Shown: positions 1 to 11,919, counted from the stretch's first letter. The stretch: 64,000 nt of DNA from an uncultured Pelagibacteraceae bacterium (GCA_902566775.1 CACFKF010000004.1:1-64000); one strand, 5' to 3'. Notes: a model not told the origin generated them from the sequence alone. Numbers and translations: made by a program.

Positions 1-3000
1 CAGCAATAATAGCGCTATCTTTTGCTTTTCTAGCTTCAAATAATTCAGCAACTCTAGGTAGCCCTCCTGTAATATCTTTTGTTTTTGAAGTTTCTTTTGG
101 AAGTCTTGCTAATACATCTCCAGCAAAAATTTTTTGTCCATCTTTAACTGATAGAATTGAATCTGGAACTAAATAATATCTCGCTTCATTATCATCGGCT
201 TTTTTTATTACGTTCCCTTTATCATCTCGTAGAGTTATTCTTGGTTTAAGATCAGTATTTTTTGATTGAGATCTCCAATCTATTACTGATTTGGATGAAA
301 TTCCAGTAGCATCATCTACAGTTTCTGTTAAAGAAACTCCATCTATTAAATCTACGAAACTTACTATACCACTTTTTTCAGCTATCACTGGTGTAGTGTA
401 AGGATCCCATTCACAAATTTTTGTATTCTTCTTTATTTTGTCACCATTTTGAAAAAATAATTTTGACCCGTATGGAATTTTATAAAGAGCTACTTGCGCA
501 CCTTTTTCATCTTCAATTGATAATTGTGTATTTCTTCCCATTACAACAAGATTTTTTTTAGAATCTTCTAATAAATTAGTATTTATAATTTTTAATATAC
601 CTTCATTTTTGGTAACTATTTGCGATTCTTGTTTTATCTGTGCTGTTCCTCCAACGTGAAAAGTTCTCATGGTTAATTGAGTGCCAGGCTCACCAATTGA
701 TTGTGCTGAGATCATTCCGACTGCTTCGCCTACATGAACAATTTTTCCTCTAGATAAATCTCTGCCGTAACATGTTGCACAAACACCTTCTTTTAAACTA
801 CAAGTTATAACCGAATAAACATTTACAACTTTCACTCCAGCAGCATCTATTTTTTCACATATAGATTCATCTAGCATTTTATCTTTTTGAATAATCAGAT
901 CTCCAGTGATTGGGTTTTTTATGTCTTCAGCACATACTCTACCTAAAGCTCTTTCTGATAAACTAACAATAACATTTCCACCTTCAATAATTTCAGAAAG
1001 TTTTAATTTTCCTGGTTTATCACATTTTTTTTGTGTAATAGTTAAGTCTTGTGCTACATCACAAAGTCTTCTAGTTAAATATCCAGAATTAGCAGTTTTT
1101 AGAGCTGTGTCAGCTAAACCTTTTCGTGCTCCATGTGTAGAATTAAAATATTCAAGAGCTGTTAAACCTTCTTTAAAATTTGATGTAATTGGAGACTCTA
1201 TAATTTCTCCAGAAGGTTTTGCTATTAAACCTCTCATTCCAGCTAGTTGTTTCATTTGGGCAGCAGATCCTCTCGCTCCACTATCAGCCATCATAAATAC
1301 TGAGTTTATTTTAATGCCCTCTTTAGTTTTTTCGGTAGCCGAAATTCCTTTCATCATTTCCATAGCAACACGATCAGTACATTTTGACCATGCATCAACA
1401 ACTTTATTGTATTTTTCTCCTCTAGTAATCAAGCCTTCAGCATATTGATTCTCATAATCAGATATTAATTTTTTTGTTTCATTTATTAACTGTTCTTTAT
1501 TATCTGGAATTATTAAATCATCTTTTCCAAAAGATATTCCTGCTTTAAAAGCATGTTTAAATCCTAAATCTTTAAGTTTATCACAAAAAATTACCGTACT
1601 TTTTTGTCCTGTAAATCTAAAAACAATATCTATTATTTCTGAAACTATCTTTTTTGGCAATAATCTATCGATCAGTGAGAACTTAATATCTTTATTTTTG
1701 GGCAATACATTGGCTAAAAGAAATCTTCCTGCAGTGCTTGTGTATTTTTCAAATTTTAAGTTTCCATTTTCATCCACAGTCTCGAATTTTGAAATAATTC
1801 TAGAATGTATTTTAATTTCATTTGTTTCTAAAGCATGTTCTATTTCTGAAGTATTTACGAAATAACCTTCTATTTTATCAGTTTGGTATGGAGCCTGAGA
1901 CAAATAATAAATTCCAAGTATCATATCTTGGCTAGGAACAATGATTGGTTTTCCATTTGAAGGGCTTAATATATTATTTGTCGACATCATTAATACTCGT
2001 GCTTCCAATTGCGCTTCTAAACTAAGTGGTATATGAACAGCCATCTGATCTCCATCAAAGTCTGCGTTAAATGCTGCACAAACTAAAGGATGCAATTCTA
2101 TCGCATCACCTTCAATTAATTTTGGTTCAAATGCTTGCACTCCTAATCTATGAAGTGTTGGAGCTCTATTTAAGAGAACAGGATGTTCTCTCACAATTAT
2201 CTCTAAAGCATCCCATACTTCATTTCTTTCTTTCTCAACAATTTTTTTTGCTTGCTTAATAGTAGATGCTAAGCCTAATTTATTTAATCTTGCATATAAA
2301 AAAGGTTTGAACAATTCTAATGCCATTTTCTTTGGTAATCCACATTCATGAAGTTTTAAATCAGGTCCAACAACAATTACTGATCTTCCAGAATAATCAA
2401 CTCTTTTACCTAAAAGATTTTGTCTAAATCTTCCTTGTTTTCCTTTAAGCATTTCTGCTAAAGATTTCAAAGGTCTTTTACCAGTTCCTGTAATTACTCT
2501 TCCTCTTCTACCATTGTCGAATAGTGCATCAACTGATTCTTGGAGCATCCGCTTCTCGTTCCTAATAATTATATCTGGAGCTTTTAGATCAATTAATCTT
2601 TTAAGTCTGTTATTTCTGTTGATAACTCTTCTATATAAATCATTTAAATCAGAAGTGGCAAATCTACCTCCATCTAATGGAACGAGCGGTCTAAGTTCAG
2701 GAGGAATTACTGGAACAACAGTTAGTATCATCCACTCAGGTTTGTTTCCTGTTTCAATAAAAGAATCTATTAGTTTTAGTCTTTTAATTGCTCTTTCTTC
2801 TGCAACTTTAGACTTGGTTTCTTTAATTGCTTTAATAAGTAAATTCTTTTCCTCTTCTAAATTTATTGATTTTAATATCTCTAATATAGCTTCAGCCCCT
2901 ATACCTGTAGTAAATGATTCCTCTCCATATTCGTCTTGATATTTAACCAACTCTTCTTCATTTAATAACTGTTTTTTTTTTAGATTTGTAAGACCTGGTT

Positions 3001-3451
3001 CTATAACTATAAAATTTTCGAAATATAGAACTCTTTCGACTTCTTTTAATTTCATATCAATTGCTAATGAAATTCTACTTGGTAAAGATTTTAGAAACCA
3101 TATATGGGCAACTGGTGTTGCTAAATTAATATGCCCCATTCTTTCTCTTCTTACATTTGATTTTGTAACTTCAACACCACACTTCTCACAAATAATTCCC
3201 CTAAATTTCATTCTTTTGTACTTACCACACAAGCATTCGTAATCCTTTATAGGTCCAAAAATTCTTGCACAAAACAGTCCATCTTTTTCAGGTCTAAAAG
3301 TTCGATAATTAATAGTTTCAGGTTTTTTTATTTCTCCATATGTCCAAGATTTAATTTTTTCGGGACTGGCTAAAGTTATTTTAATGCTATTGAAATTTTG
3401 AGATTCTGATATTTCTGTGCTTTTAAATAAATTTGTAATTTCTTTTTTCAT
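1..3451 (-). CDS. rpoC: RNA polymerase beta' subunit, partial (C-terminus off the left edge)
   Basis: This is the largest catalytic subunit of RNA polymerase. The ORF track misses it because the frame has no stop inside the window; I read it from an ATG at 3451, and about 1150 codons are visible. The N-terminal zinc-site cysteines lie near residues 73, 75, 88 and 91 ([16 protein letters not shown]). The catalytic magnesium motif NADFDGD begins at residue 462. The visible part ends after [19 protein letters not shown], a typical beta' segment ahead of the C-terminal domains. The start lies 1 bp after the rpoB stop, as in the usual rpoBC operon. I see no frameshift. The identification is certain; only the C-terminus is missing. 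Confidence 0.98.
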   Translation of the reverse strand, partial: MKKEITNLFKSTEISESQNFNSIKITLASPEKIKSWTYGEIKKPETINYRTFRPEKDGLFCARIFGPIKDYECLCGKYKRMKFRGIICEKCGVEVTKSNVRRERMGHINLATPVAHIWFLKSLPSRISLAIDMKLKEVERVLYFENFIVIEPGLTNLKKKQLLNEEELVKYQDEYGEESFTTGIGAEAILEILKSINLEEEKNLLIKAIKETKSKVAEERAIKRLKLIDSFIETGNKPEWMILTVVPVIPPELRPLVPLDGGRFATSDLNDLYRRVINRNNRLKRLIDLKAPDIIIRNEKRMLQESVDALFDNGRRGRVITGTGKRPLKSLAEMLKGKQGRFRQNLLGKRVDYSGRSVIVVGPDLKLHECGLPKKMALELFKPFLYARLNKLGLASTIKQAKKIVEKERNEVWDALEIIVREHPVLLNRAPTLHRLGVQAFEPKLIEGDAIELHPLVCAAFNADFDGDQMAVHIPLSLEAQLEARVLMMSTNNILSPSNGKPIIVPSQDMILGIYYLSQAPYQTDKIEGYFVNTSEIEHALETNEIKIHSRIISKFETVDENGNLKFEKYTSTAGRFLLANVLPKNKDIKFSLIDRLLPKKIVSEIIDIVFRFTGQKSTVIFCDKLKDLGFKHAFKAGISFGKDDLIIPDNKEQLINETKKLISDYENQYAEGLITRGEKYNKVVDAWSKCTDRVAMEMMKGISATEKTKEGIKINSVFMMADSGARGSAAQMKQLAGMRGLIAKPSGEIIESPITSNFKEGLTALEYFNSTHGARKGLADTALKTANSGYLTRRLCDVAQDLTITQKKCDKPGKLKLSEIIEGGNVIVSLSERALGRVCAEDIKNPITGDLIIQKDKMLDESICEKIDAAGVKVVNVYSVITCSLKEGVCATCYGRDLSRGKIVHVGEAVGMISAQSIGEPGTQLTMRTFHVGGTAQIKQESQIVTKNEGILKIINTNLLEDSKKNLVVMGRNTQLSIEDEKGAQVALYKIPYGSKLFFQNGDKIKKNTKICEWDPYTTPVIAEKSGIVSFVDLIDGVSLTETVDDATGISSKSVIDWRSQSKNTDLKPRITLRDDKGNVIKKADDNEARYYLVPDSILSVKDGQKIFAGDVLARLPKETSKTKDITGGLPRVAELFEARKAKDSAIIA

Positions 3452-3452
3452 A

Positions 3453-6400
3453 TTAATTTAGCTCAACATTTAATGCTAACGCTTTAATTTCTTTAACTAA
3501 AACATTAAACGACTCTGGTATCCCTGATTCAAAATTTTCTTCCCCTTTAACAATGGTTTCGTAGACTTTAACTCTTCCAGCTACATCATCTGATTTTACA
3601 GTTAATATTTCTTGCAAAGTGTAAGATGCACCATAAGCTTCTAAAGCCCAAACTTCCATCTCGCCAAATCTTTGTCCTCCTAATTGAGCTTTTCCTCCAA
3701 GCGGTTGTTGTGTGACTAAACTATATGGACCTGTAGATCTTGCGTGAATTTTATCTTCAACTAAGTGATGTAATTTTAACATATATATAGTTCCTACGGT
3801 AACAGTCCTGTCAAATTTATTTCCGGTTCTACCGTCCCATAAATAGGTTTGTCCTGAATTAGGTAAACTCGCAAGTTCCAGCATTTTTGTAACATCTTGT
3901 TCCTTAGCACCATCAAACACAGGAGTGGCTATTGGCACACCATTTTGCAAGTTTTTACATAAATCACTAAATTCAGACTTATTAAGATTATCTATAGTGT
4001 CTTTATAAATTTCTTTACCGTAGACTGATTGTAAAAAACTTGATATTTTTTCATTTTTTTCAATTAATTTTTGATTTTTATTTATTAAATTTTTAATTTT
4101 GTCTCCAAGTTCTGTACATGACCAACCCAGATGAGTTTCTAAAATTTGACCAACATTCATTCGGCTTGGAACGCCTAATGGGTTCAGAACAATATCGACA
4201 GGTTGACCATTTTCTCTATAAGGCATATCTTCTACAGGAACAATTTTACTAACAACACCTTTATTTCCATGACGTCCTGACATTTTATCACCAGGTCTTA
4301 ACCTACGTTTAATAGCAACAAAAACTTTGACCATTTTCATTACACTAGGTAGTAAATCGTCACCTTCTCTAATTTTCAAAACTTTATCTTCAAATCTTTC
4401 TTGTATATCTTGTTTAGCATTATTGTATTGATCTTTTAGCTCTAATATAGATGAATTCTTCTTATCGTTATCAACTGATAATTTAAATACGTCAGAAATA
4501 TTTAAACTTTCAATTTTTTCTAAATTTAATTTTTCTCCAACATTTAAATTTTTCACTTTTTTATTTAAACTAAGTCCGTTTAAAATTTGTTGAACCCTTT
4601 GTTTTATACTTCTTTCTAAAATTTCTTCTTCAACATTTTTATCTTGTTGGATTGATTCTATTTGAGCTCTTTCTATAGTTATAGATCTTTCGTCTTTCTC
4701 AACACCATGTCTATTAAAAACTCTAACATCTACTACGATCCCACCACTTCCGCTTGGCATTTTTAGTGATGTGTCTGTAACATCAATTGCTTTTTCTCCA
4801 AAAATAGATCTTAATAATTTTTCTTCTGGCCCAGATGCAGAATCACCTTTTGGTGTTACCTTGCCAACAAGTATATCTCCGGGTTTAACTTCGGCCCCTA
4901 TATAAACAATTCCTGATTCGTCTAAATTTCTTAACTGCTCTTCATTTACATTTGGTATATCTCGGGTTATGTCTTCTTCGCCGAGTTTTGTGTCTCTTGC
5001 CATTACCTCATGCTCTTCTATATGAATTGAAGTAAAAACATCATCAGTTACACACCTTTCAGAAATTAAAATTGAATCTTCAAAATTATACCCTTGCCAT
5101 GGCATAAAGGCCACAGTTACATTTTTTCCAAGAGCTAATTCTCCAAGTTTAGTTGAGGGACCATCGGCAATTATATCTCCTGCTTTAACAATGTCTCCAA
5201 CTTTCACAAGTGGTTTTTGGTTTATACAAGTATTCTGATTTGATCTTTTAAATTTTTGCAAGTTATAAATATCAACTGAGGATTTTTTTAAATCAGTTTC
5301 ACTTGAAGCTTTGATTACAATTCTTTTACCGTCAATTTTATCAACTACACCATCTCGCTTAGCAACTATCGTAACTCCTGAGTCTAAGGCTACATCTCCT
5401 TCAATTCCAGTTCCTACCAAAGGAGATTCTGGTTTTAAAAGTGGAACAGCTTGTCTCATCATATTAGAACCCATTAGAGCTCTGTTAGCATCATCATTTT
5501 CTAAAAAAGGTATTAAAGACGCGGCTACAGAAACCAATTGCTTTGGAGATACATCTATATAGTCAATATTTTCAGGTTTAGATAAAATAAAATTTAAATT
5601 TTGCCTACAAGAAACTAATTCCTCAGTAAATTTACCATTTTTATCAATTATTGAATTTGCTTGAGCTATGGTAAATTTAGTTTCTTCCATAGCTGATAAA
5701 TATTCAATTGTATTTTCAACAACTCCATTTTTAACTCTTTTATATGGGCTTTCTATAAAACCGTATTTATTAATTTTAGAATATGTTGATAAACTATTAA
5801 TTAAACCGATGTTTGGACCTTCGGGTGTTTCAATTGGGCAAATCCTCCCATAATGAGTTGGATGAACATCTCTCACTTCAAAACCCGCTCTTTCACGTGT
5901 CAATCCTCCTGGTCCTAATGCAGAAACTCTTCTTTTGTGAGTAATTTCGGACAGAGGGTTTGTTTGATCCATAAATTGTGAAAGTTGCGAAGTAGCAAAA
6001 AAATCTTTTAAAGCAATTGTAAGCGGTTTTGCGTTAATTAAGTCTTGCGGCATTGAAGACTCAATATCTAGAGTTGTCATTTTTTCCTTTATTGCTCTCT
6101 CCATTCTATAAACGCCAATTCTTGCTTGGTTTTCAACCAATTCACCTACTGATCGTACTCTTCTGTTTCCCAAATGATCTATATCGTCAACTTCATCTTT
6201 GCCGTCCCTAAGATCTAACATTTTTTTAATTATAGCCAAAATATCATCATTTCTTAAAATGGTTATTTTATCTGAACATTTTAAATTCAATCTAGAATTC
6301 ATTTTAACTCTGCCAACATCGGAAAGATCATATCTTTCAGAACTAAAAAATAAATTTTGAAATATTTGATTAGCTATATCTAAAGTTGGAGGTTCGCCTG

Positions 6401-7535
6401 GTCTTAAAATTTTATAAATTTCTGTGATAGCATCATTCTTTGTTTTATTTTTATCATTAAATAATGTTTGCAATAAATATGGGCCCTTATTTATTGAGTT
6501 TGTTATTGCAACTGAAATAGTGGAAATATTTGATTCTATTATTTTTGATATAATAGTTTCATCAAGTTCAGTGCCTATCAAAAAAATATCATCTCCACAA
6601 ATAATCTCTTTTTGAATAAATCTTCCATACAATGATGGGTTGGCTACATATATTTCTTTTAAACCTTCGTTAGAAAGTTTTTTTGCTGTAACAAAATTTA
6701 TTTTTTCTCCAAGTTTTACAACTATTTTTCCAGTTTTTGCATCAACAATTTCTTCAGAAAAATTTTTTGCTTTGTAGTTTTCAGGGTTAAATTTAGTTTT
6801 CCATTTATTTAATTTAGAATCGTATGTTAAAGTTTCCTTTTCATAAAATTCATCAATGATGTCATTTTTTGCATAACCTAAAGCCATCAACAATGTTGTA
6901 ACTAATAGTTTTTTTTTTCTGTCTATTCTAAAATACAATAAGTCTTTAACGTCATATTCAAAGTCAAGCCAAGATCCTCTATTAGGTATAACTCTGCAAT
7001 TAAATAATAGTTTGCCACTTGCATGTGATTTTCCTTTATCATGATCAAAAAATACACCTGGGCTTCTGTGCATTTGGTTAACAACAACCCTTTGAACACC
7101 ATTTGTAATAAACGTTCCGCTGTAAGTCATCATAGGAACTTCTCCCATATAAACTTCTTGTTCTTTTGCGGACAAAATATCTTTTGTATTGTTTTCTTGA
7201 TCAATTTCGTAAACAACCAGTCTTAAAGTACATTTTAAAGCTGAAGAATAAGTTAAGCCTCTTTGTATACATTCTTCAGTATCAAATTTTGGTTTTTCAA
7301 GTCTATAGGAAACGTATTCCAATGTAGCTTTTTCATTTATATCTTCTATTGGAAAAATACTTTTGAATACTCTATTGAACCCCTTAATTAAATTAATGTT
7401 TGGATCTGTATTATATTCAGTTAACTCTTTATATGAGTTTTTTTGTACCTCTATAAGGTTAGGAATAGATAAACTTTCTTTAAGTTTACCAAAATTTTTT
7501 CTTATGTTTTTCTTCTCAGTAAAAGACAGTCGCAT
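3453..7535 (-). CDS. rpoB: RNA polymerase beta subunit
   Basis: Beta subunit of the core RNA polymerase, forming the active-site cleft with beta'. At 1360 residues it has normal bacterial length. The rifampicin-region motif [20 protein letters not shown] is present, followed by [18 protein letters not shown] and [13 protein letters not shown], and near the C-terminus [12 protein letters not shown] and [20 protein letters not shown]. The ATG start (MRLSFTEKK) follows a 53-bp gap after rplL that can form a small hairpin. The stop is 1 bp before the rpoC start, so the two are probably translationally coupled. Nothing is unusual in the protein. Confidence 0.99.
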   Translation of the reverse strand: MRLSFTEKKNIRKNFGKLKESLSIPNLIEVQKNSYKELTEYNTDPNINLIKGFNRVFKSIFPIEDINEKATLEYVSYRLEKPKFDTEECIQRGLTYSSALKCTLRLVVYEIDQENNTKDILSAKEQEVYMGEVPMMTYSGTFITNGVQRVVVNQMHRSPGVFFDHDKGKSHASGKLLFNCRVIPNRGSWLDFEYDVKDLLYFRIDRKKKLLVTTLLMALGYAKNDIIDEFYEKETLTYDSKLNKWKTKFNPENYKAKNFSEEIVDAKTGKIVVKLGEKINFVTAKKLSNEGLKEIYVANPSLYGRFIQKEIICGDDIFLIGTELDETIISKIIESNISTISVAITNSINKGPYLLQTLFNDKNKTKNDAITEIYKILRPGEPPTLDIANQIFQNLFFSSERYDLSDVGRVKMNSRLNLKCSDKITILRNDDILAIIKKMLDLRDGKDEVDDIDHLGNRRVRSVGELVENQARIGVYRMERAIKEKMTTLDIESSMPQDLINAKPLTIALKDFFATSQLSQFMDQTNPLSEITHKRRVSALGPGGLTRERAGFEVRDVHPTHYGRICPIETPEGPNIGLINSLSTYSKINKYGFIESPYKRVKNGVVENTIEYLSAMEETKFTIAQANSIIDKNGKFTEELVSCRQNLNFILSKPENIDYIDVSPKQLVSVAASLIPFLENDDANRALMGSNMMRQAVPLLKPESPLVGTGIEGDVALDSGVTIVAKRDGVVDKIDGKRIVIKASSETDLKKSSVDIYNLQKFKRSNQNTCINQKPLVKVGDIVKAGDIIADGPSTKLGELALGKNVTVAFMPWQGYNFEDSILISERCVTDDVFTSIHIEEHEVMARDTKLGEEDITRDIPNVNEEQLRNLDESGIVYIGAEVKPGDILVGKVTPKGDSASGPEEKLLRSIFGEKAIDVTDTSLKMPSGSGGIVVDVRVFNRHGVEKDERSITIERAQIESIQQDKNVEEEILERSIKQRVQQILNGLSLNKKVKNLNVGEKLNLEKIESLNISDVFKLSVDNDKKNSSILELKDQYNNAKQDIQERFEDKVLKIREGDDLLPSVMKMVKVFVAIKRRLRPGDKMSGRHGNKGVVSKIVPVEDMPYRENGQPVDIVLNPLGVPSRMNVGQILETHLGWSCTELGDKIKNLINKNQKLIEKNEKISSFLQSVYGKEIYKDTIDNLNKSEFSDLCKNLQNGVPIATPVFDGAKEQDVTKMLELASLPNSGQTYLWDGRTGNKFDRTVTVGTIYMLKLHHLVEDKIHARSTGPYSLVTQQPLGGKAQLGGQRFGEMEVWALEAYGASYTLQEILTVKSDDVAGRVKVYETIVKGEENFESGIPESFNVLVKEIKALALNVELN

Positions 7536-7546
7536 CTATATATTAA

Positions 7547-7568
7547 TGCCAACTAAAATTTATTGGCA
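7547..7568 (-). promoter_or_regulatory. small hairpin between rplL and rpoB (possible attenuator)
   Basis: The 53-bp rplL-rpoB gap holds a 6-bp inverted repeat, TGCCAA and TTGGCA, separated by 10 nt. In the transcript it lies between the rplL stop and the rpoB start and is followed by a U/A-rich run. In E. coli a partial terminator and an RNase III site occupy this junction and set the ratio of ribosomal protein to polymerase subunits. Position and shape suggest the same role, but the stem is short and the function is inferred. Confidence 0.35.
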
Positions 7569-7588
7569 CTCAAAATTTGTTAATTAAT

Positions 7589-7957
7589 TTACTTAAGTTC
7601 TACTTTTGCACCAGCTGCTTCTAATTTTTGCTTAATTTCGTCAGCTTCTTTTTTGTTTACACCAGATTTAACTTCTTTAGGGGCTCCTTCTACTAAATCT
7701 TTTGCTTCCTTTAGTCCTAACGAAGTAACTGCTCTAATTTCTTTAATAACATTAATTTTTTTTTCACCTGAAGATGCGAGCACAACTGTAAATTCATCTT
7801 TTTCTTCAGCTGGAGCTGCACCTGCAGCGGCTGGAGCTGCTGCAACAGCTGCCGCTGCTGTAACTCCCCATTTTTCTTCAAGTTGTTTTGAAAGTTCAGC
7901 TGCTTCAACTACAGTTAAACTTGATAAGTCATCGATAATTTTATTTAGATCTGCCAT
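7589..7957 (-). CDS. rplL: 50S ribosomal protein L7/L12
   Basis: Acidic stalk protein of the large ribosomal subunit, which binds L10 as dimers and recruits the translational GTPases. At 122 residues it has standard length: an N-terminal dimerisation domain (about 1-35), an Ala/Pro-rich hinge ([20 protein letters not shown], about 36-55) and the C-terminal factor-binding domain with [21 protein letters not shown]. The hinge is G+C-richer than its surroundings and creates the spurious opposite-strand and alternate-frame ORFs in the track. It lies 20 bp after rplJ and 53 bp before rpoB. Confidence 0.98.
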   Translation of the reverse strand: MADLNKIIDDLSSLTVVEAAELSKQLEEKWGVTAAAAVAAAPAAAGAAPAEEKDEFTVVLASSGEKKINVIKEIRAVTSLGLKEAKDLVEGAPKEVKSGVNKKEADEIKQKLEAAGAKVELK

Positions 7958-7977
7958 AATATTTTATTTTTTAAAGG

Positions 7978-8487
7978 TTATTTTTTTGATTTTTCCAGCG
8001 CCAAAATAGCGATTTTTGAAGCCGGCGCAAGTAAAATACTTGTTATTTTTTGTGCCGGAGACCTCAAAATTCCTACTATTTTAGCCCTTGCTTCTTCTAG
8101 AGTTGGTAAAGTTGCCATTTTTGCAACTCCTGCGACATCTAAAATATCTTTTCCCATGATTCCACCAAGAATCTTTAAATTATTATTTTCTTTAGAAAAT
8201 TTAGTTAATATTTTTGCAGAAGATATGGCATCTTTAGACAGAGCAACAGCTGTGGGACCAGTAAATAAATTTGCCAAATCTTTGCATCTCGAATTTTGTA
8301 GCGCTAGTTTTGTAATTCTATTTTTTGTAATCTTAAATTGTATACCGTGTTCTCTCATTTTCTTTCTAAGGTTATCAAGTTGTTTCATATTTAAACCTTG
8401 GTAATGAGTAACTAAAACAGCTTCACTATTTTCAAATTTAGCCGTCATATCTTTTATATAATTCAGTTTTTGTTCTTTGTTCATCAT
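7978..8487 (-). CDS. rplJ: 50S ribosomal protein L10
   Basis: Stalk base protein of the large subunit that anchors the L7/L12 dimers. It has 169 residues, with the N-terminal RNA-binding part (LVTHYQGLNMKQLDNLRKKM) and a C-terminal helix for L7/L12. The protein begins with two methionines (MMNKEQK), so the start could also be the second, at 8484. Only 2 bp separate it from the rplA stop, so the long L10-binding leader used for autoregulation in E. coli cannot be present directly upstream. Any autoregulatory site would have to lie inside rplA. Confidence 0.97.
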   Translation of the reverse strand: MMNKEQKLNYIKDMTAKFENSEAVLVTHYQGLNMKQLDNLRKKMREHGIQFKITKNRITKLALQNSRCKDLANLFTGPTAVALSKDAISSAKILTKFSKENNNLKILGGIMGKDILDVAGVAKMATLPTLEEARAKIVGILRSPAQKITSILLAPASKIAILALEKSKK

Positions 8488-8489
8488 AA

Positions 8490-9179
8490 TTAAATAGTTT
8501 TAGGTAGCTTAATTTTGTAAGATACTCCCATTGTTGAAGTTAAGTATGATTTTTTAATTAAATCTCCTTTAACAGTATAATTTGCTTTTTCTTTTTCTAA
8601 AATTTCAAATGCTGCATTAAAATTCTTTATTAATTTATCATCTGAAAAACTTTTTTTACCTATGCTAAACCCTATATTGCCATCTTTGTCATTTTTAATT
8701 TCGACTTGACCGGTTTTTACGTCAGTAACGGCTTTTTTTAAATCATTTGTTACTGACCCAAGTTTAGGATTTGGCATTAATCCCTTTGGTCCTAAAATTT
8801 TTCCAACTTTAGATAGTTTAACCATCATTGCTGGTGTACATATAAGTTTATCAAAATTTAATTTTCCTTCTTTAATTTGTTCAATAAAATCATCTCCACC
8901 TACTATATCTGCTCCCGAATCCATAGCTTCTTTTTTTTTAGATTCTTCACACACTACTGCAGCTTTAATTTTTTTTCCTGTACCTGATGGCATATTAACA
9001 ACTGTTCTAAAATTTACTTCACTTTTTTTTTGTTTGTTATTAATTTGCAAATTCAAATCTATTGACTCATCAAATTTCGTTGTGCAGTTTTTTTTGATAG
9101 CAGGTATTAATTTATCAATTGTATCAGAAGTAATTGATTTGGTATCTTTTGGTAACTTTTTGTATCTTTTTGAAGACAT
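8490..9179 (-). CDS. rplA: 50S ribosomal protein L1
   Basis: L1 binds 23S rRNA at the mobile L1 stalk that helps eject tRNA from the E site, and in many bacteria it represses its own rplK-rplA message. At 229 residues it has usual length. Family signatures include the GPKGLMPNPKLGSVT segment in the second domain and VKTGQVEIKNDKDGNI near the C-terminus. Its ATG shares one base with the rplK stop (TAATG), giving tight translational coupling. No odd features. Confidence 0.98.
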   Translation of the reverse strand: MSSKRYKKLPKDTKSITSDTIDKLIPAIKKNCTTKFDESIDLNLQINNKQKKSEVNFRTVVNMPSGTGKKIKAAVVCEESKKKEAMDSGADIVGGDDFIEQIKEGKLNFDKLICTPAMMVKLSKVGKILGPKGLMPNPKLGSVTNDLKKAVTDVKTGQVEIKNDKDGNIGFSIGKKSFSDDKLIKNFNAAFEILEKEKANYTVKGDLIKKSYLTSTMGVSYKIKLPKTI

Positions 9180-9607
9180 TATTCTTTAACCTCTATTCCC
9201 ATTGATCTGGCAGAGCCCGATATAATTTTTACTGCTTGTTCCAAATCATTTGCGTTTAAATCTGCCATTTTTTTTTTTGCAATCTCTTCAGCTTGTTTTT
9301 TTGTAATTGAAGCAACTATTTGTCTTCCAGGTTCACTTGAACCACCTTTTAATTTAGCAGCTTCTTTTATAAAGTGTGATGCAGGTGGCGATTTAATAAT
9401 AAAGTCAAATTTTTTATCTTTATATACTGTGATTATTACTGGGACAGGTTTTCCCATAAAATTTTTTGTTTTTTCATTAAAGGCTTTACAGAATTCCATG
9501 ATATTAATTCCTCTTTGTCCTAAAGCAGGTCCAACAGGAGGTGCGGGATTAGCTTGGCCTCCTTTAATTTGTAATTTTACATATCCACTAATTTCTTTTT
9601 TAGCCAT
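9179..9607 (-). CDS. rplK: 50S ribosomal protein L11
   Basis: L11 binds 23S rRNA in the GTPase-associated centre. The 142-residue protein has the expected two domains: an N-terminal proline-rich switch region ([19 protein letters not shown]) and the C-terminal rRNA-binding domain ending in [14 protein letters not shown]. The start ATG overlaps the nusG stop by one base, and the stop overlaps the rplA start by one base, so nusG, rplK and rplA form a coupled run. Confidence 0.98.
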   Translation of the reverse strand: MAKKEISGYVKLQIKGGQANPAPPVGPALGQRGINIMEFCKAFNEKTKNFMGKPVPVIITVYKDKKFDFIIKSPPASHFIKEAAKLKGGSSEPGRQIVASITKKQAEEIAKKKMADLNANDLEQAVKIISGSARSMGIEVKE

Positions 9608-10137
9608 TAGCTCACTTTCTCCACTTGACTATATTCTAAATCAACTGGTGTTGGTCTTCCAAATATTGATACGGAAACTTTTAATCTTGATTTATCTTCA
9701 TCAATATCTTCAATAAGTCCATTAAATGATGCAAATGGTCCATCAATAACCTGAACTTTTTCTCCAACGGAATAATCTATAGCAGATTTTGGTTGTGCTA
9801 CACCATCTTTTATTTGCCCTAATATTTTTTCAATTTCTTTATCAGAAACTGGTACTGGCACACCTTTACTTCCTAAAAAACCACTAACTTTTTTAATATT
9901 TTTTATCATATGATATAAATCATTATTCATTTCCGATTTAATCAAAACATAACCAGGAAAATATTTTTTTTTCCTTTGCACTCTTTTGCCTCTTTTAACT
10001 TCAGTTATATCATGAGTAGGAACGATAATTTCTTCAATTTTTTCAGAAAATTTTAATTTTTCTGCTTCTTCTTTAATTAAATTAGCTACCTTATTTTCAA
10101 AATTAGAATGTGATTGAACTATGTACCAATTTTTCAT
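9607..10137 (-). CDS. nusG: transcription termination/antitermination factor NusG
   Basis: NusG binds the RNA polymerase clamp, raises processivity and links transcription with Rho and the ribosome. The track ORF runs 45 codons further upstream, but that extension is an out-of-frame reading of secE. The real start is the ATG at 10137 ([18 protein letters not shown]), giving 176 residues, the normal NusG length. The NGN domain fills about residues 1-115 and the KOW domain is visible as [20 protein letters not shown]. The start shares one base with the secE stop. Confidence 0.97.
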   Translation of the reverse strand: MKNWYIVQSHSNFENKVANLIKEEAEKLKFSEKIEEIIVPTHDITEVKRGKRVQRKKKYFPGYVLIKSEMNNDLYHMIKNIKKVSGFLGSKGVPVPVSDKEIEKILGQIKDGVAQPKSAIDYSVGEKVQVIDGPFASFNGLIEDIDEDKSRLKVSVSIFGRPTPVDLEYSQVEKVS

Positions 10138-10328
10138 TATATGCTCACTTTTAATAGAATTTCTAATAAAAACTTCAGAACTTGATCCAATAATAAAAAG
10201 AATATTGAAGCTACTATTGCCATAGCAACAACCATTAAAGTGCCTTGCAAAGTTTCTTTGCTTGTTGGCCAAGTGACCTTAAATGCTTCTTGTTTAACTT
10301 CTTGAATAAACTGTAAAGGGTTTTTCAT
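10137..10328 (-). CDS. secE: preprotein translocase subunit SecE
   Basis: Small essential subunit of the SecYEG protein-conducting channel. The 63-residue protein has the short single-anchor form: an amphipathic N-terminal segment (FIQEVKQEAFKVTWPTSKET, with the conserved KVxWP motif) followed by one transmembrane helix (MVVAMAIVASIFFLLLDQVL). It lies in the classic secE-nusG-rplK order, between tRNA-Trp and nusG, and its stop overlaps the nusG start by one base (TAATG). Confidence 0.97.
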   Translation of the reverse strand: MKNPLQFIQEVKQEAFKVTWPTSKETLQGTLMVVAMAIVASIFFLLLDQVLKFLLEILLKVSI

Positions 10329-10344
10329 AATATTACATTTTTTT

Positions 10345-10420
10345 TGGCAGGAGCGGAGGGAATCGAACCCCCAACCTCCGGTTTTGGAGACCGGCGCTCT
10401 ACCAATTGAGCTACACTCCT
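10345..10420 (-). tRNA. tRNA-Trp (anticodon CCA)
   Basis: Read on the minus strand, a 76-nt cloverleaf begins AGGAGTG and ends CGCTCCT plus GCCA. The acceptor stem pairs over 7 bp with one G-U pair, the D-arm GCTC...GAGC and T-arm GGGGGTTCGATTCCCTC are canonical, and the anticodon loop is CTCCAAA. The 3' CCA is encoded. It lies between tuf and secE, the classic place for this tRNA. Confidence 0.97.
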
Positions 10421-10428
10421 AAAGGAGT

Positions 10429-11622
10429 CTACTCCAAAATTTTCGTTACTACACCTGCTCCTACAGTTTTACCACCTTCACGAATTGCAAAATTTAATTT
10501 TTCACTCATCGCAATTGGTGTAATTAATTTGACAGTGAATTTTGCATCATCACCAGGCATAACCATTTCAGTACCTGATGGTAATTCAACTTCACCAGTT
10601 ACATCAGTAGTTCTAAAATAAAACTGTGGTCTATATTTTGTAAAGAAAGGTGTGTGTCTTCCACCTTCTTCTTTTTTCAAAACATAAGCTTGTGCTTCAA
10701 ATTTAGTATGTGGAGTTACAGAGCCGGGTTTAGCTAATACTTGTCCTCTTTCAACATCAGTTCTTTCTACTCCTCTTAATAGTGCACCAATATTATCCCC
10801 TGCTTCTCCTGAATCTAAAATTTTTCTGAACATTTCAACACCTGTGCATACTGTTTTTTTAGTATCTTTAATTCCTACAATTTCAATTTCTTCTCCAGTT
10901 TTAACAACGCCTTGTTCAACACGTCCAGTTGCAACTGTTCCTCTGCCGGAGATAGTAAATACATCTTCTACAGGCATTAAAAAAGGTTTGTCTTTTGGCC
11001 TAGCAGGTTGAGGAATGTGTTCATCAATGGCTTTCATTAGTTCTAAAATCGAATTTTTTCCAATAACCTCATCTTTTCCTTCGACTGCAGCCAAAGCAGA
11101 ACCTTTGATAATTGGTATTTTATCTCCTGGAAATTTATAAGAAGTTAATAATTCTTTAATTTCTTCTTCAACAAGTTCCAGTAATTCTTTGTCTTTAACT
11201 TGATCGACTTTGTTTAAGTAAACAACAAGAGCAGGAACTCCAACTTGTCTTGCTAAAAGAATATGTTCCCTTGTTTGTGGCATTGGACCATCAGCTGCAT
11301 TAACTACTAGTATAGCTCCATCCATCTGCGCTGCTCCTGTAATCATATTTTTTACATAATCAGCATGTCCTGGACAGTCTACATGGGCATAATGTCTTTT
11401 TTCTGTTTCGTATTCAACATGAGCAGTTGCGATAGTTATACCTCTCTCTTTTTCTTCTGGAGCTTTGTCAATTTGATCATAAGCAATAAATTCTGCTCCT
11501 CCTGCTTCAGCTAAAACCTTTGTTATAGCTGCTGTTAAAGTTGTTTTTCCATGGTCCACGTGACCAATTGTTCCTACGTTCGCGTGTGGTTTCGTTCTTT
11601 CAAATTTCTTTTTATCTGCCAT
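10429..11622 (-). CDS. tuf: elongation factor Tu
   Basis: GTPase that delivers aminoacyl-tRNA to the ribosomal A site. At 397 residues it is full length. The G-motifs are GHVDHGKTT (about 19-27), DCPGHADY (about 81-88) and NKVD (about 136-139), and the effector region has [15 protein letters not shown]. Domains 2 and 3 continue to a normal C-terminus ([15 protein letters not shown]). It is flanked by tRNA-Gly and tRNA-Tyr upstream and tRNA-Trp 8 bp downstream, so message and tRNAs probably come from one precursor. It is the only tuf copy in this window. Confidence 0.99.
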   Translation of the reverse strand: MADKKKFERTKPHANVGTIGHVDHGKTTLTAAITKVLAEAGGAEFIAYDQIDKAPEEKERGITIATAHVEYETEKRHYAHVDCPGHADYVKNMITGAAQMDGAILVVNAADGPMPQTREHILLARQVGVPALVVYLNKVDQVKDKELLELVEEEIKELLTSYKFPGDKIPIIKGSALAAVEGKDEVIGKNSILELMKAIDEHIPQPARPKDKPFLMPVEDVFTISGRGTVATGRVEQGVVKTGEEIEIVGIKDTKKTVCTGVEMFRKILDSGEAGDNIGALLRGVERTDVERGQVLAKPGSVTPHTKFEAQAYVLKKEEGGRHTPFFTKYRPQFYFRTTDVTGEVELPSGTEMVMPGDDAKFTVKLITPIAMSEKLNFAIREGGKTVGAGVVTKILE

Positions 11623-11662
11623 TTCTTTATACCTCTATATAATTTTCGTTCATTTTAATCTT

Positions 11663-11736
11663 TGGAGCGGGTGATGGGAATCGAACCCACGCAACCAGCT
11701 TGGAAGGCTAGTGTTCTACCACTGAACTACACCCGC
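11663..11736 (-). tRNA. tRNA-Gly (anticodon TCC)
   Basis: A 74-nt minus-strand cloverleaf starts GCGGGTG and ends CACCCGCT plus CCA, with a perfect 7-bp acceptor stem. The anticodon loop is CTTCCAA, giving TCC, which reads GGA codons. The T-arm is GTGGGTTCGATTCCCAT. It lies between tRNA-Tyr and tuf and is probably processed from the same transcript. Confidence 0.97.
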
Positions 11737-11778
11737 ATACCCAAGTGCGCACTCCATTGTTGAATAAAATTTTATCAA

Positions 11779-11864
<86 letters not shown>

Positions 11865-11874
11865 TAAATAGTCA

Positions 11875-11918
11875 GGGGAAAGCGTCCCCTTGTTCAATAA
11901 AGCTTTAAACAACAAGGG
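11875..11918. repeat. two overlapping inverted repeats ahead of tRNA-Tyr
   Basis: A perfect 8-bp inverted repeat, CCCTTGTT at 11887-11894 and AACAAGGG at 11911-11918, overlaps a second pair, GGGG at 11875-11878 and CCCC at 11886-11889. The two pairings share the CCCC bases, so as RNA they would exclude each other. If the candidate promoter at 11920-11947 is used, the outer arm sits around the transcription start, making a DNA operator more likely for the larger repeat and a leader hairpin for the smaller one. Function is inferred. Confidence 0.4.
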
Positions 11919-11919
11919 T

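Noticed and set aside
906-1448. 180-residue plus-strand ORF opposite rpoC
   Set aside because: It lies antisense to clear rpoC coding sequence, shows no known motif, and reads as the complement of conserved beta' codons.
7653-8009. Ala-rich plus-strand ORF, and a Gln/Leu-rich minus-frame ORF at 7717-7908
   Set aside because: Both are shadows of the Ala/Pro hinge and neighbouring parts of rplL.
10138-10272. N-terminal extension of the nusG ORF in the track
   Set aside because: The extra 45 codons read secE out of frame; MKNWYIVQ at 10137 is the standard NusG start and overlaps the secE stop by one base.
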